DNA of 64,000 nt from CAVPCZ01 sp963779225. Its GTDB lineage: Bacteria; Bacteroidota; Ignavibacteria; UBA10030; UBA6906. Each line of letters begins with the position of its first letter. Position 1 is the stretch's first letter. The translations under genes were made by a program, and so were the position numbers. Where the stretch lies: contig CAVZWW010000003.1 in assembly GCA_963779225.1 (NCBI GenBank), forward strand, positions 2,480,001 to 2,544,000, in the 5' to 3' direction. The notes under the pieces are model-generated. The model saw only the letters and a list, made by a program, of their open reading frames with translations. It searched no databases and was not told where the DNA came from. This document shows, in pieces, positions 1 through 8,999 of the stretch.

Positions 1-2
1 TG

Positions 3-2237
3 GCCACCCTGCTGGAGCGGAAGAAGATCTACATTGACGATAACCTCTTCGTGGGCAGCATGGCCGGCACCGTCAACGGAATCTACACCTATCCGGAATG
101 GAACATCGATTGGATGAAGGACGATAATACCGTTGAGAAGTGCACGGATCCGGAGGACAAAAGGGTAAACCAGTGGGCTCTTGATTACTGGGAAAAGCGC
201 GCACTGAAGCCCCGCACGCTGGAGATCTTCGAGAAGAAGTATGGTTTCGATCCGAAGCCTTGCTATGACTCCGGCTTTGTTATCAGTTTCTTTGACTGGC
301 CCGGTGGCGGAGGCAACCTGAACTACCCCAGGATATACAACTATGGGCTGGCCGCCATGATCAAGGAGGTCGAGGAGCGGCAGGCTGCCCTCGACATGCG
401 CTTGCCCAATGCCAGCAAGCTCTACTTCTATGAAGCCAGCCTCATCATCATGAGGGCCATTGTCCGCCTGGCTCATCGCTATGCCGAGCTGGCCCGGGAA
501 ATGGCAGCAAAAGAAAAGAACGAAACCCGCAAGGCGGAGTTGATAGCTATTGCCGAAACCTGCGAATGGGTGCCGGAGCATCCGGCCCGCAACCTGAGAG
601 AGGCAATTCAGGTTCATTACTTCTGTCACCTCTGCGCGGAACTCGAACAGGTCGGCTGCGGTTACTCCGAGGCCTATCTGGGCCAGAACCTCGAGCCCTA
701 CTATCAGCGCGACAAAGCGGCCGGGCTGATCGAACCAGAAGATGCAACGTTCATGCTCCAGAATCTCTTCATCAAGCTGAACGAAATCGGCTATTACTTT
801 GGCGAGAAGGTCGCCTTGCAGAACTCTGCCGACCTTGGACAGAGCATCTCGCTCGGGGGCTTTACCGAAGATGGGGAAGATGCCACCGCGGAAATGGACT
901 ACCTGATCCTCGATGCCGCCGGCTACCTTCACTTGCCCCAGCCTCCGCTGTCGTGCATCTACACAGAGAGGATGAGTGGCAAATTTTTGGAAAAGGTACT
1001 CGATGTAATAGGCACCGGTGTTGGCATGCCTCAGTTCGTGAATGGCAACGTGATGATGAAACGGGCCCTTCACATGTTCGGTGACTCCAAAAAGGGCATC
1101 ACCCTGGAAAAAGCCAGGCGCACCTGCATCGGCGCCTGCGTGGGCTCCTACATTCCCTACGAAACCGGTCACCCGGTGGAAGGCCAGCCCAACCTGGGGA
1201 AGATCATCGAGTTTACGATGAACAATGGCTTCGATCCCCGCACCAAGAAGCAGGTCGGACCCAAGACCGGTGATACCGAGACCTTCAAGAACTTCGAAGA
1301 ACTATACGCGGCCTTCGAGAAGCAACTGCAATTCAATGAGGATGTCCTCCGCCGGGGTGCCTGGATCGCCAGCATGTTGTGCGCTGACTTCCTTCCGGTT
1401 CCCTGGCGCTCGCTCCTGACCGGGGGCTGCATTGAAACCGGCACCGAGGTGTGGAATGGAGGGGCCAATTACTACACCGTTGCCCAGATCGTGGTGGGTG
1501 GCATTGACGCGGCCAACTCGCTGATGGCAGTGAAGAAACTGGTTTATGATGACAAAAAGATCACCATGGCCGAACTCAAGAAAGCCCTGGCGGCCAACTT
1601 CGGGGGAGAATATGAGAAGGTCAGGAAGCTGTGCTATGAGGCGCCCAAGCATGGCAACGACATCCCTGAAGTGAACAGGATGGCCCACAGGGTGTACGAA
1701 AGCATTCTCACGGCTTTCAACAATGTCGACGGCGGTGGCAATTACCTCAGCAAAGACATCAAATCAACGCCGGATGCATATACCAAGAGCATCCACAACC
1801 TGATGGGGATGGTGACCGGAGCTCTGCCCAACGGCAAATATGCCGGGGTCGCACTCACCGATGGTAGTCTGTCTGCCATGCCGGGCACCGACGTCAACGG
1901 ACCCACCGCGTTGGTGATGTCTGCGGCGAAGGCTCAGGATGCCATCAAGTACACCGCAACGCACATGAACATGAAGCTCCCGCCGGATCAGCTTAAAACA
2001 CGCAAGGGCCGGGAGAACGTGCTGCGACTGGTCAAGACCCTGTTTGATAACGATGGCTATCACATCCAGTTCAACGTCCTGGATACAAACATCCTCCGGG
2101 ACGCTCAGAAGCATCCGGAAAACTACCGCGACCTTGTCGTTCGTGTAGCCGGTTTCAGTGCGTTCTTCACCAAACTGGCCAAGGGCGTGCAGGACGAGGT
2201 CATCGAACGCACGTTGCAGAGTTTCGAACAGCACTAA
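3..2237 (+). CDS. Glycyl radical enzyme (pyruvate formate-lyase family), 5' end cut by window
   Basis: The reading frame is open to the window edge and the first visible residues (ATLLERKKIYIDDNLFVG) are typical internal N-terminal sequence of this family, so the start lies upstream. The C-terminus carries the glycyl-radical loop RVAGFSAFF, with the radical Gly codon at 2151, followed by the family's QDEVIERT segment. The active-site thiyl loop reads CIGACVGS, with Cys codons at 1125 and 1137, rather than the GCVE motif of many eliminases or the double-Cys of PFL. A GCIETG and GGANYYT segment matches the conserved core near 1425-1480. These enzymes do radical chemistry on small substrates without oxygen after activation by a radical-SAM partner, which is encoded at 3602. 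The substrate cannot be named from sequence alone. PFL itself is unlikely because of the active-site loop. Confidence 0.9.
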   Translation, partial: ATLLERKKIYIDDNLFVGSMAGTVNGIYTYPEWNIDWMKDDNTVEKCTDPEDKRVNQWALDYWEKRALKPRTLEIFEKKYGFDPKPCYDSGFVISFFDWPGGGGNLNYPRIYNYGLAAMIKEVEERQAALDMRLPNASKLYFYEASLIIMRAIVRLAHRYAELAREMAAKEKNETRKAELIAIAETCEWVPEHPARNLREAIQVHYFCHLCAELEQVGCGYSEAYLGQNLEPYYQRDKAAGLIEPEDATFMLQNLFIKLNEIGYYFGEKVALQNSADLGQSISLGGFTEDGEDATAEMDYLILDAAGYLHLPQPPLSCIYTERMSGKFLEKVLDVIGTGVGMPQFVNGNVMMKRALHMFGDSKKGITLEKARRTCIGACVGSYIPYETGHPVEGQPNLGKIIEFTMNNGFDPRTKKQVGPKTGDTETFKNFEELYAAFEKQLQFNEDVLRRGAWIASMLCADFLPVPWRSLLTGGCIETGTEVWNGGANYYTVAQIVVGGIDAANSLMAVKKLVYDDKKITMAELKKALAANFGGEYEKVRKLCYEAPKHGNDIPEVNRMAHRVYESILTAFNNVDGGGNYLSKDIKSTPDAYTKSIHNLMGMVTGALPNGKYAGVALTDGSLSAMPGTDVNGPTALVMSAAKAQDAIKYTATHMNMKLPPDQLKTRKGRENVLRLVKTLFDNDGYHIQFNVLDTNILRDAQKHPENYRDLVVRVAGFSAFFTKLAKGVQDEVIERTLQSFEQH

Positions 2238-2253
2238 AGTTGAGAAATTGCAA

Positions 2254-2282
2254 GTAAGGCATGGCACTCGGCCATGCCTTAC
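2254..2282 (+). terminator. Perfect 12-bp hairpin after the glycyl radical enzyme gene
   Basis: Two perfectly complementary 12-base arms (2254-2265 and 2271-2282) flank the 5-base loop actcg. It lies 17 bases after the stop at 2237 and upstream of the phosphofructokinase-like gene. No T-run follows, so it is more likely an mRNA-stabilising or processing hairpin, or a weak attenuator, than a classical terminator. It could set different expression of the enzyme and the downstream genes. Confidence 0.55.
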
Positions 2283-2416
2283 ATCTTGTTCCATTGGATC
2301 AACTTTCCCCTCCCGCCAAATCAGGAGCTTTAGGTTTCTCTCCACCCCCCGCGGGGGAAGGATGGGGAGGATGTGATTCAAGCACAGAAGATAGAAGTCA
2401 ATTGAGGAGGCATGGT

Positions 2417-3589
2417 ATGAGTACAGAAATCGGTCATGGTAGTTTTCTCAGGCGCATCGCTATCAATGTTGGCGCCGGCTACGTTCCTGGCATAAATGCC
2501 GTTATTACGGGTGCTGCGATGGCGGCCGGTAAGATGGGATGGGAGATGGTCGGTATCCGCGATGGGTTTGAAGGTTTGCTTCACCCCGAGAAATATCCCG
2601 AGGGGGGACTGGTCACGCTCAGCGCTCAGCTTATTGAGAACCTCGATCCTTCCGCCGGGGGCATCCTGGGACAATCGGTCCGGGTCGACCCGTTTCATGT
2701 CCGCACGATAAACAAAGACGACATGGTGGAAGAAGTGGACATGTCCAATCATCTTTTGAAAAAGCTGAAGGAAGAAGGGATTGACGGATTGATTTCGGTC
2801 GTTGGTGGCCAGGGGCTGAGTATTCTCTATAAGCTCCATCGCAAAGGGCTCAATGCGGTGTGCATCCCAAGGTCAATTGATAACGACATCGCCTCTACTT
2901 CGGTGTCATTCGGATTCAACACTGCGCTCACCTTTACCATCGAAATGCTCGACCGTGCCCGTCAGGCGGCCCACTCTGCCCGCAAAATTGCAGTGGTCGA
3001 GGTGCAGGGAGAGCAGGCCGGATGGATTGCACTCCAGGCAGGTATCGCCGCGTGTGCTGATGTCATCATGATCCCCGAGATTCCTGTTGATCTCAAGAAT
3101 GTGGCAGGGAGATTGAAAGATAAGATGTCACCCAGAAGGGCGTATGGGCTTGTTGTGGTGGCCCAGGGAGCGAAACTTATCAACCAAACTAAGAAAGAAG
3201 GGGATACATCCTCCCTCAAAGCTTCCCTGTCACCACTTGCGACCAGTGATTCGAACAGTGAACACGTCATTCAGAGTTCCGGTCAGGCAGCCCAGACTGT
3301 GGCAACTGAACTGCAGCTGCTGATTGCCGAGGAAACCTATCCGCTCGTCATCGGTCCCTGGGTAAGGGGTGGCACCCCCACTGCTGTCGACCGCCAACTG
3401 GGGATGGCATACGGAGCCGGGGCATTGCAGGCACTAAAATCCGGAAAGAACGGGGTCATGGTGGCGTTTGTTCCTCCTGAAATCAGGTTCGTGCCGCTGG
3501 CAGAAGCGATCAACAAGGTCAGAACGGTGTCTGCGGAGAGCGAATTCCTGAAGATTGCTCATTCACTTGGCATTTATTGTGGAAAATAA
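2417..3589 (+). CDS. Divergent 6-phosphofructokinase-family protein
   Basis: This 390-residue protein of the PFK family (Pfam PF00365) starts at ATG 2417, six bases after a GGAGG ribosome site; the in-frame sequence upstream is non-coding leader. Family landmarks are visible. The N-terminal loop is NVGAGYVPGINAVI, the expected GGTxLGSSR loop reads GGILGQSVR, the catalytic region is IPRSIDNDI with its Asp retained, and the EVMGRxxG motif reads VEVQGEQAG. The Mg-nucleotide loop, GGDGS in ATP enzymes and GGDD in PPi enzymes, reads GGQGLS here (Gln at residue 132, codon 2810). A true glycolytic role is therefore doubtful. The gene sits between a glycyl radical enzyme and its activase, so a role tied to that pathway, such as an altered phosphoryl donor, another substrate or a regulatory binding protein, is inferred. 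Confidence 0.85.
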   Translation: MSTEIGHGSFLRRIAINVGAGYVPGINAVITGAAMAAGKMGWEMVGIRDGFEGLLHPEKYPEGGLVTLSAQLIENLDPSAGGILGQSVRVDPFHVRTINKDDMVEEVDMSNHLLKKLKEEGIDGLISVVGGQGLSILYKLHRKGLNAVCIPRSIDNDIASTSVSFGFNTALTFTIEMLDRARQAAHSARKIAVVEVQGEQAGWIALQAGIAACADVIMIPEIPVDLKNVAGRLKDKMSPRRAYGLVVVAQGAKLINQTKKEGDTSSLKASLSPLATSDSNSEHVIQSSGQAAQTVATELQLLIAEETYPLVIGPWVRGGTPTAVDRQLGMAYGAGALQALKSGKNGVMVAFVPPEIRFVPLAEAINKVRTVSAESEFLKIAHSLGIYCGK

Positions 3590-3601
3590 GGAGGAGGTAT
3601 T

Positions 3602-4576
3602 GTGAACAATCAAACAATAAACCCAAGCGAGATGACAGGGACGGTGCTGAATATCCAACGATACTGCAGCCACGACGGCCCAGGTATCCGCACAACCGTT
3701 TTCTTAAAGGGATGCTCGCTCCGCTGCAAATGGTGCGGCAATCCTGAAAGCATCCGGATAAAACCGGAAATGTCATACGATCCCAGAAAATGTACCGGCA
3801 AAAAGGCATGTGGAGTATGTCTGAAGTCGCCCTTCCCGGAAGGCGCCTTCTACGTTGTGGAGGGAGACGATGACAAAGTAAAAGTCAACTGGCACCTGGC
3901 CATGGATTGCGACGAGACATTGACATCGCTCTGCCCGACGGGGGCGCTCGAGATGTTTGGCAAGAAGATGAAAGTCACCGAGGTGCTTGACGAGGTGGAG
4001 AAGGATGCTTCCTTCTATCGCAATACCGGGGGAGGTATGACCCTGAGTGGCGGTGAGATTATGCTCCAGCCTGACTTCAGTGCAGCTTTGCTGAAGGAAG
4101 CACACAATCGTGGCTTCAACACGGCGATAGAAACAGCATGCAATGCTCCATGGTCTTTCCTGGAAAAAGTACTGCCGCACGTTGATACGATGCTGCATGA
4201 TCACAAGCTCACGAGCCCGGAGAGGCACAAGAAATGGACCGGCGTGGACAACAAGCGTATACTCGAGAACTTCAAGAAAGCCTACGAGACGTTTCCGAAC
4301 ATCGACTTCATCGCCCGCACGCCGCTGATCCCCGGCATCAATGCCGATGAGGAACACATACGGGCGGTGTTGGCGTTCATTCGCCCTCACAAGAATGTGA
4401 TCGACTATGAGCTGTTGCCGTATCACCGCTTTGGCCTGGGCAAGTACGAATACCTGGGCAAGGTGTATGAACTGGATGATTACAAAACGCCATCCGATGA
4501 TCTGGTTAAGCGATTACAGGCCATCATCGACGAGGCCTTCGGCCGTAGCAGCACAACAGCCCCGGTGGTGAAGTGA
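3602..4576 (+). CDS. Glycyl-radical enzyme activating protein (radical SAM)
   Basis: This 324-residue protein starts at GTG 3602, after a strong AAGGAGGAGG ribosome site and 12 bases after the previous stop. The radical-SAM cluster motif is CSLRCKWC (CxxxCxxC), preceded by the family's HDGPGIRTTVFLKGC segment. The SAM-binding glycine motif reads GGGMTLSGGE. The ferredoxin-like insert between them usually carries eight Cys for two extra 4Fe-4S clusters. Here it shows only about five (KCTGKKACGVC, DCD, LCPTGAL), so one auxiliary cluster is probably lost. It would cleave SAM and abstract hydrogen from the Gly at 2151 of the enzyme encoded upstream. Confidence 0.93.
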   Translation: MNNQTINPSEMTGTVLNIQRYCSHDGPGIRTTVFLKGCSLRCKWCGNPESIRIKPEMSYDPRKCTGKKACGVCLKSPFPEGAFYVVEGDDDKVKVNWHLAMDCDETLTSLCPTGALEMFGKKMKVTEVLDEVEKDASFYRNTGGGMTLSGGEIMLQPDFSAALLKEAHNRGFNTAIETACNAPWSFLEKVLPHVDTMLHDHKLTSPERHKKWTGVDNKRILENFKKAYETFPNIDFIARTPLIPGINADEEHIRAVLAFIRPHKNVIDYELLPYHRFGLGKYEYLGKVYELDDYKTPSDDLVKRLQAIIDEAFGRSSTTAPVVK

Positions 4577-4622
4577 CTCCCATTTGTTGGAAGGCCGCGT
4601 GTTGCCGCACCACCCGAATATC

Positions 4623-4646
4623 AGGGCGGAACAGCAGCTCCGCCCT
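4623..4646. repeat. Short inverted repeat in the activase to Fe-S protein gap
   Basis: The arms agggcgga (4623-4630) and tccgccct (4639-4646) pair perfectly around an 8-base loop, in a 149-base gap without a gene. It has no T-run. It has the look of a dispersed intergenic palindromic element, but only one copy was noticed in this window. Confidence 0.45.
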
Positions 4647-4725
4647 ACAGGGTTCATGGGAAGAGACAGCCCGAACAAGAGATAAGTGCAAAGCCCGTTA
4701 CGCAACATGAGAAGGAAGTGTGTCA

Positions 4726-5865
4726 ATGAGCACGCCTGACACATCAGTAGATATCTACGAACGGCTGGCGGCGGCGCAGGAGGCGCTTCCGCACGGCTTC
4801 CCCAGGACGAAATCCGGGGTGGAAATGGAGCTGATCAAGAAGGCGTTCACGCCCGAGGAAGTTTCGCTTGCGGGCCAATTGACCCGCTTCCCCGAGACCG
4901 CAGCCGATATCGCGAAACGGGTCGGTCTGGACGAAGCCGATGTGAGAGCCCTACTGGAGAGTCTGATACCTCGACGGCTGGTGCGTCTCGACTCAAAGGG
5001 GATGGCGGCTCCCGGTATGATGCCCACAGTCGAAGGCGAGAAGAAGTACCGGCTGGGCCCATTCCTGGTTGGCTGGTACGAAGCCAGTATGAGACTGCTG
5101 GACAGGGAATTTGCCGCGCTCTTCGAGCAATATGTGATCGAGGGCGGGGGTGAGAAAATCCTTGCACCACGGCCCGGCGTGCTGGGCGTTGTACCCGTGC
5201 GCGGCTCTCTGAAACCTGAGCTGATGGCGGCTATGGAACCCCACCTGGATATCGATGCCCATTTCAAACGCCACGAGCGTTTCCTGGTGATCCCATGCGT
5301 GTGTAAAAAGGAACGGGAGGATCTGGGGCACTTCGACTGTAAGTTTCCTATGAAACGTTGTGGTTTTGTTGGATTGCCACCCCAGACTCCACTCTCGGAG
5401 ACCGTGCTCGGTAGGGAGGAAGCGAACAAGCTCCTCTACAAGCTTGAGGAGATGGGGCATGTTCACCTGGCGTTCTACGGATACACAATGGGAGCGGATA
5501 CACCTCAATTTGTAGGCACCTGTAACTGCGATGGCTGTTGCTGCGGGATATTGCACGGACAGAAACTCTCCGGCATATCGGAAGGGGCGCAGCGGTCGAA
5601 CTACCGCGCCGTCATCGATCCGGAGAAGTGCATTGCCTGCGGAGTGTGCCAGGGGCGTTGCCCGGTCGACGCCATCGCGGATGATGAGAACGGTAAGTCG
5701 GATGTGGAACGTGCAAAGTGCATCGGTTGTGGCGTGTGCGTGATCGGATGTGTAAGCGATGCGATCGAGATGGTGCCGGTATCTGAGGAGGAGTGGTTCC
5801 ATGTCCCCTCCGGTATGATGGAATGGGAAGAGAGGCGACTGGAGTTTCTGGCAGCGGAAAAGTAG
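4726..5865 (+). CDS. Fe-S protein with N-terminal winged-helix-like region and 2x[4Fe-4S] ferredoxin domain
   Basis: This protein has about 379 residues. ATG 4726 is preferred over GTG 4720 because GAAGGAAG lies about eight bases upstream. The N-terminal part (about residues 30-85: ETAADIAKRVGLDEADVRALLESL) reads like a helix-turn-helix or winged-helix fold. A middle region carries a cysteine-rich set (CVCKK, CKFPMKRCG, CNCDGCCCG). The C-terminus has two classical 4Fe-4S motifs, CIACGVCQGRCP and CIGCGVCVIGC. It is probably an electron carrier, or a redox-linked accessory protein, of the glycyl-radical pathway encoded upstream. Similar proteins occur in anaerobe genomes, but I know of no assigned reaction. 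Confidence 0.8.
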   Translation: MSTPDTSVDIYERLAAAQEALPHGFPRTKSGVEMELIKKAFTPEEVSLAGQLTRFPETAADIAKRVGLDEADVRALLESLIPRRLVRLDSKGMAAPGMMPTVEGEKKYRLGPFLVGWYEASMRLLDREFAALFEQYVIEGGGEKILAPRPGVLGVVPVRGSLKPELMAAMEPHLDIDAHFKRHERFLVIPCVCKKEREDLGHFDCKFPMKRCGFVGLPPQTPLSETVLGREEANKLLYKLEEMGHVHLAFYGYTMGADTPQFVGTCNCDGCCCGILHGQKLSGISEGAQRSNYRAVIDPEKCIACGVCQGRCPVDAIADDENGKSDVERAKCIGCGVCVIGCVSDAIEMVPVSEEEWFHVPSGMMEWEERRLEFLAAEK

Positions 5866-5868
5866 AGC

Positions 5869-6132
5869 GTGGCCCCGCGACTTTCGGGACGTCTGTACCA
5901 GAGGTCGCAGCGAAGCTTGCCGAAAGCGGAGGCTGTGCCGGGTGCGGTGAATATTCCTCTTCCCGAACTGCGGAAGCGCCTCGGTGAGCTTCCCCGCGAC
6001 AGAGAGATGCTTGTCATTTGCCGCTCGGCAGTGAGGGCATATTTTGCCACACGCATCCTGATGCAAAACGGATTCAAGGCAAAGAATATATCAGGCGGCA
6101 TGCTGACACGTTCACATCGTGCAGGGGATTGA
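5869..6132 (+). CDS. Truncated rhodanese-like domain
   Basis: Residues about 22-78 (VPGAVNIPLPELRKRL, then ICRSAVRAYFATRILMQNGF and NISGGM) match the C-terminal half of rhodanese domains like those at the end of CoA-disulfide reductases. The active-site Cys sits in ICRSAVR. The first half of the domain, with its DVR motif, is missing and is replaced by unrelated basic sequence. The only start is a GTG three bases after the previous stop, without a ribosome site of its own. It is probably a decayed or 5'-truncated gene, although a minimal coupled sulfur-transfer domain is possible. Confidence 0.5.
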   Translation: MAPRLSGRLYQRSQRSLPKAEAVPGAVNIPLPELRKRLGELPRDREMLVICRSAVRAYFATRILMQNGFKAKNISGGMLTRSHRAGD

Positions 6133-6223
6133 AAGAGAGGAGGGCGAGGCTCTTGAGGTTGCCAGTTCAAAGCACAGTACGGTTGTCTTTAGCCTGCTTC
6201 GCCGGAAATAGTCGGAGACTTCG

Positions 6224-8989
6224 ATGAATACAGAACAGTCCCGTCTAGAGGAAGCTCGAGCGAAAGGATCTCCATGGAAGAAGTGGGGACCGTACCTGAG
6301 CGAACGCCAATGGGGCACAGTCCGTGAGGACTACAGCGAATCAGGCGACGCCTGGAAGTCCTTCCCCCATGATCAGGCCCGATCGCGAGCCTACCGGTGG
6401 GGGGAGGATGGTCTTGCAGGCATAAGCGATGACCGGCAGCAACTCTGCTTCGCGCTGGCCCTCTGGAATGGCAAAGACGCGATTCTCAAGGAGCGTCTCT
6501 TCGGACTGATCAACAGTGAGGGCAATCATGGCGAGGATGTGAAGGAATATTACTTCTACCTCGACTCGACACCCACCCATTCATACATGAAGTATCTGTA
6601 CAAGTATCCGCAGAGCGCCTACCCCTACGAGGGGCTCATCCGGGAGAACGGGCGGCGGGGGTTCCACAACATGGAGTACGAACTTCTCGACACGGGCGTC
6701 TTCGAAGAGAACCGTTACTTTGACGTGTTTGTCGAATATGCGAAGGCCTCCCCTGAGGACATCCTCATACAGATCACCATCAGCAACCGTGGTCCGGAGG
6801 AGGCAACGTTGCATGTGCTGCCGACCCTCTGGTTCCGGAATACGTGGTCATGGGGTGGCGATGCTTCACGCCCCGTGCTCAAACACCTTGGTAAGGGAGA
6901 TGACGCTGGAGTGATCTCCGCGTCGCATCCTGATCTTGGAGAGAGGTTTTTCTTCTGCGAAGGCGATGCCGAACTTCTTTTCACCGAAAACGAGACCAAC
7001 ACTGAGCGGCTTTTCAGTACCCCGAATCGCACGCCGTATGTCAAAGACGGAATCGATCGCTATATCGTGCAGGGTTGCCAGGATGCGATCAACGCAGAGC
7101 GGCACGGGACGAAGGCATCGGCGCATTATCCGCTGATCGTGGGCGCCGGGGAGTCCCGCACGGTTCGTTTGCGACTCAGTAATGCCGCGCCGAAAGCGGC
7201 GACGTCCCCCGGGAATGAGCATGGCGGTCCCTTCGGAAACGATTTTGACGATGTGATGCAGGCCCGCCGGGATGAGGCTGACCAGTTCTATTCCTCGCTC
7301 ATCCCCGCCTCGCTGGGCGCCGATGGGGCCAACGTGATGCGGCAGGCGCTTGCCGGTATGCTCTGGTCCAAACAATTCTATTACTACGACGTGCAGAAAT
7401 GGCTGGAGGAACGGGGTTCGGATCCGTTCGACCCGAAGCGACGAGCGGCCCCCCGGAACGATCGCTGGCATCACATGTACAACGCCGACATCATTTCGAT
7501 GCCGGACAAATGGGAATACCCCTGGTACGCGGTATGGGACCTGGCCTTTCACGTTATCGCGTTGACACTTGTTGACGAGGATTTCGGCAAGCGGCAATTG
7601 GAGCTCATGCTTCAGGAGCAGTACCTCCACCCCAGCGGGCAAATTCCCGCCTATGAGTGGAATTTCGGCGATGTCAATCCTCCGGTGCACGCGTGGGCCA
7701 CCATCTTTACCTACCGCCTGGAGCAGGCCCGGCACGGGAAGGGGGACATCGAATGGCTCGAGCGCTGTTTCCTGAAGTTGCTTCTCAACTTCACCTGGTG
7801 GGTTAACCGTAAGGACCGCTCCGGCAACAATGTCTTTGAGGGAGGGTTCCTGGGGCTGGACAACATCGGTGTCTTCGATCGCAGTGCACCGCTGCCGACC
7901 GGCGGTTATCTCGAGCAGGCCGATGGGACCGCCTGGATGGCGCTCTTCTGCCAGAACATGATGGAGATCGCCGTGCAGCTGGCGCTCGAGAAGCCGGCCT
8001 ACGTCCAGATGTTCAGAAAGTTTGTGGAGCATTTCCTGTGGATTTCGTCATCCATGGTCCGCGTTGGAGAAGATTCCGGCATGTGGGATGAGGAAGACGG
8101 ATTCTTTTACGATGTGCTCCGGCTGCCCGACGGACGGTCCCAGCGGCTGAAGGTTCGCTCCATGGTAGGCTTGCTCCCTTTGTGTGCCGTTACTATATTT
8201 GAAGGGGAACTCCTTGGAAAGTACCCCGAGGTCGGCAAGTCCCTGCAAAAGTTCCTCGAGGCCCGACCGCGAGTGAGAGCCTTCATCCACGACCCGATGA
8301 AACCCGGCCATGCGGGCCGGAGAATGACGGCGGTCCTCGACGAGAAGAAACTCCGGCGGGTGCTCACCACGATGCTTGATGAGGATGAATTCTTGAGCCC
8401 GCACGGAATCCGGGCACTTTCCCGTTACCACGCAGAGCACCCGTATGTATTTTCCACGGGCGGTCAGGTATCCAGTGTGAATTATTCACCCGCGGAGTCC
8501 GATTCGGGGATGTTCGGCGGCAACTCGAACTGGCGCGGTCCGGTTTGGATGCCTGTCAATATTCTCCTCATCCGGGCGTTGATGCAGTATTACCTGTACT
8601 ATGGAAACGACTTTACCATCGAATGCCCTACGGGCTCGGGCCGGCAGATGAACCTGTATCAGGTGGCGGAGGAGCTTACACGCCGGCTGTCCAGCATCTT
8701 CCTGCGCGACAGTAATGGCCGGCGGCCGGTTTACGGCGGGACCCGCAAGTTCCAGGAGGACTCTCACTGGCGTGATTACATCCTGTTCAATGAATACTTC
8801 CACGGCGATAACGGAGCCGGCCTGGGAGCCAGCCATCAGACGGGTTGGACGGGGAGCATCGCCCGGGTCATGCATATATTTGCGACGACAACGGCGGAAC
8901 GGACCCTCGAGCAGGGGAAAATTGCGGGGTTCGTAAACACTGTAGGCGACCGGCCGAAGCGCGAAACCAGAGGCGCAGCCCGCAGCTAA
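6224..8989 (+). CDS. GH63-like glucosidase (MGH1-type glycoside hydrolase)
   Basis: This 921-residue protein starts at ATG 6224 after a GGAG site. The N-terminus (WGPYLSERQWGTVREDYS, then FPHDQARSRAYRWGEDG) and the C-terminal (alpha/alpha)6-barrel motif NSNWRGPVWMPVNILL are hallmarks of the bacterial glucosidase or mannosylglycerate-hydrolase-like branch near GH63. There is no signal peptide, so it acts in the cytoplasm. Such enzymes release glucose from alpha-glucosides such as glucosylglycerate or short alpha-glucans. The downstream glucose dehydrogenase and lactonase genes fit glucose as the product. The exact substrate is not visible. Confidence 0.88.
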   Translation: MNTEQSRLEEARAKGSPWKKWGPYLSERQWGTVREDYSESGDAWKSFPHDQARSRAYRWGEDGLAGISDDRQQLCFALALWNGKDAILKERLFGLINSEGNHGEDVKEYYFYLDSTPTHSYMKYLYKYPQSAYPYEGLIRENGRRGFHNMEYELLDTGVFEENRYFDVFVEYAKASPEDILIQITISNRGPEEATLHVLPTLWFRNTWSWGGDASRPVLKHLGKGDDAGVISASHPDLGERFFFCEGDAELLFTENETNTERLFSTPNRTPYVKDGIDRYIVQGCQDAINAERHGTKASAHYPLIVGAGESRTVRLRLSNAAPKAATSPGNEHGGPFGNDFDDVMQARRDEADQFYSSLIPASLGADGANVMRQALAGMLWSKQFYYYDVQKWLEERGSDPFDPKRRAAPRNDRWHHMYNADIISMPDKWEYPWYAVWDLAFHVIALTLVDEDFGKRQLELMLQEQYLHPSGQIPAYEWNFGDVNPPVHAWATIFTYRLEQARHGKGDIEWLERCFLKLLLNFTWWVNRKDRSGNNVFEGGFLGLDNIGVFDRSAPLPTGGYLEQADGTAWMALFCQNMMEIAVQLALEKPAYVQMFRKFVEHFLWISSSMVRVGEDSGMWDEEDGFFYDVLRLPDGRSQRLKVRSMVGLLPLCAVTIFEGELLGKYPEVGKSLQKFLEARPRVRAFIHDPMKPGHAGRRMTAVLDEKKLRRVLTTMLDEDEFLSPHGIRALSRYHAEHPYVFSTGGQVSSVNYSPAESDSGMFGGNSNWRGPVWMPVNILLIRALMQYYLYYGNDFTIECPTGSGRQMNLYQVAEELTRRLSSIFLRDSNGRRPVYGGTRKFQEDSHWRDYILFNEYFHGDNGAGLGASHQTGWTGSIARVMHIFATTTAERTLEQGKIAGFVNTVGDRPKRETRGAARS

Positions 8990-8999
8990 GGAGGATAAC

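Noticed and set aside
2320..2376. C-run and G-run palindrome-like stretch before the phosphofructokinase-like gene
   Set aside because: The arms pair only imperfectly, and I could not show a second copy or a T-run, so I do not call it a repeat element or terminator.
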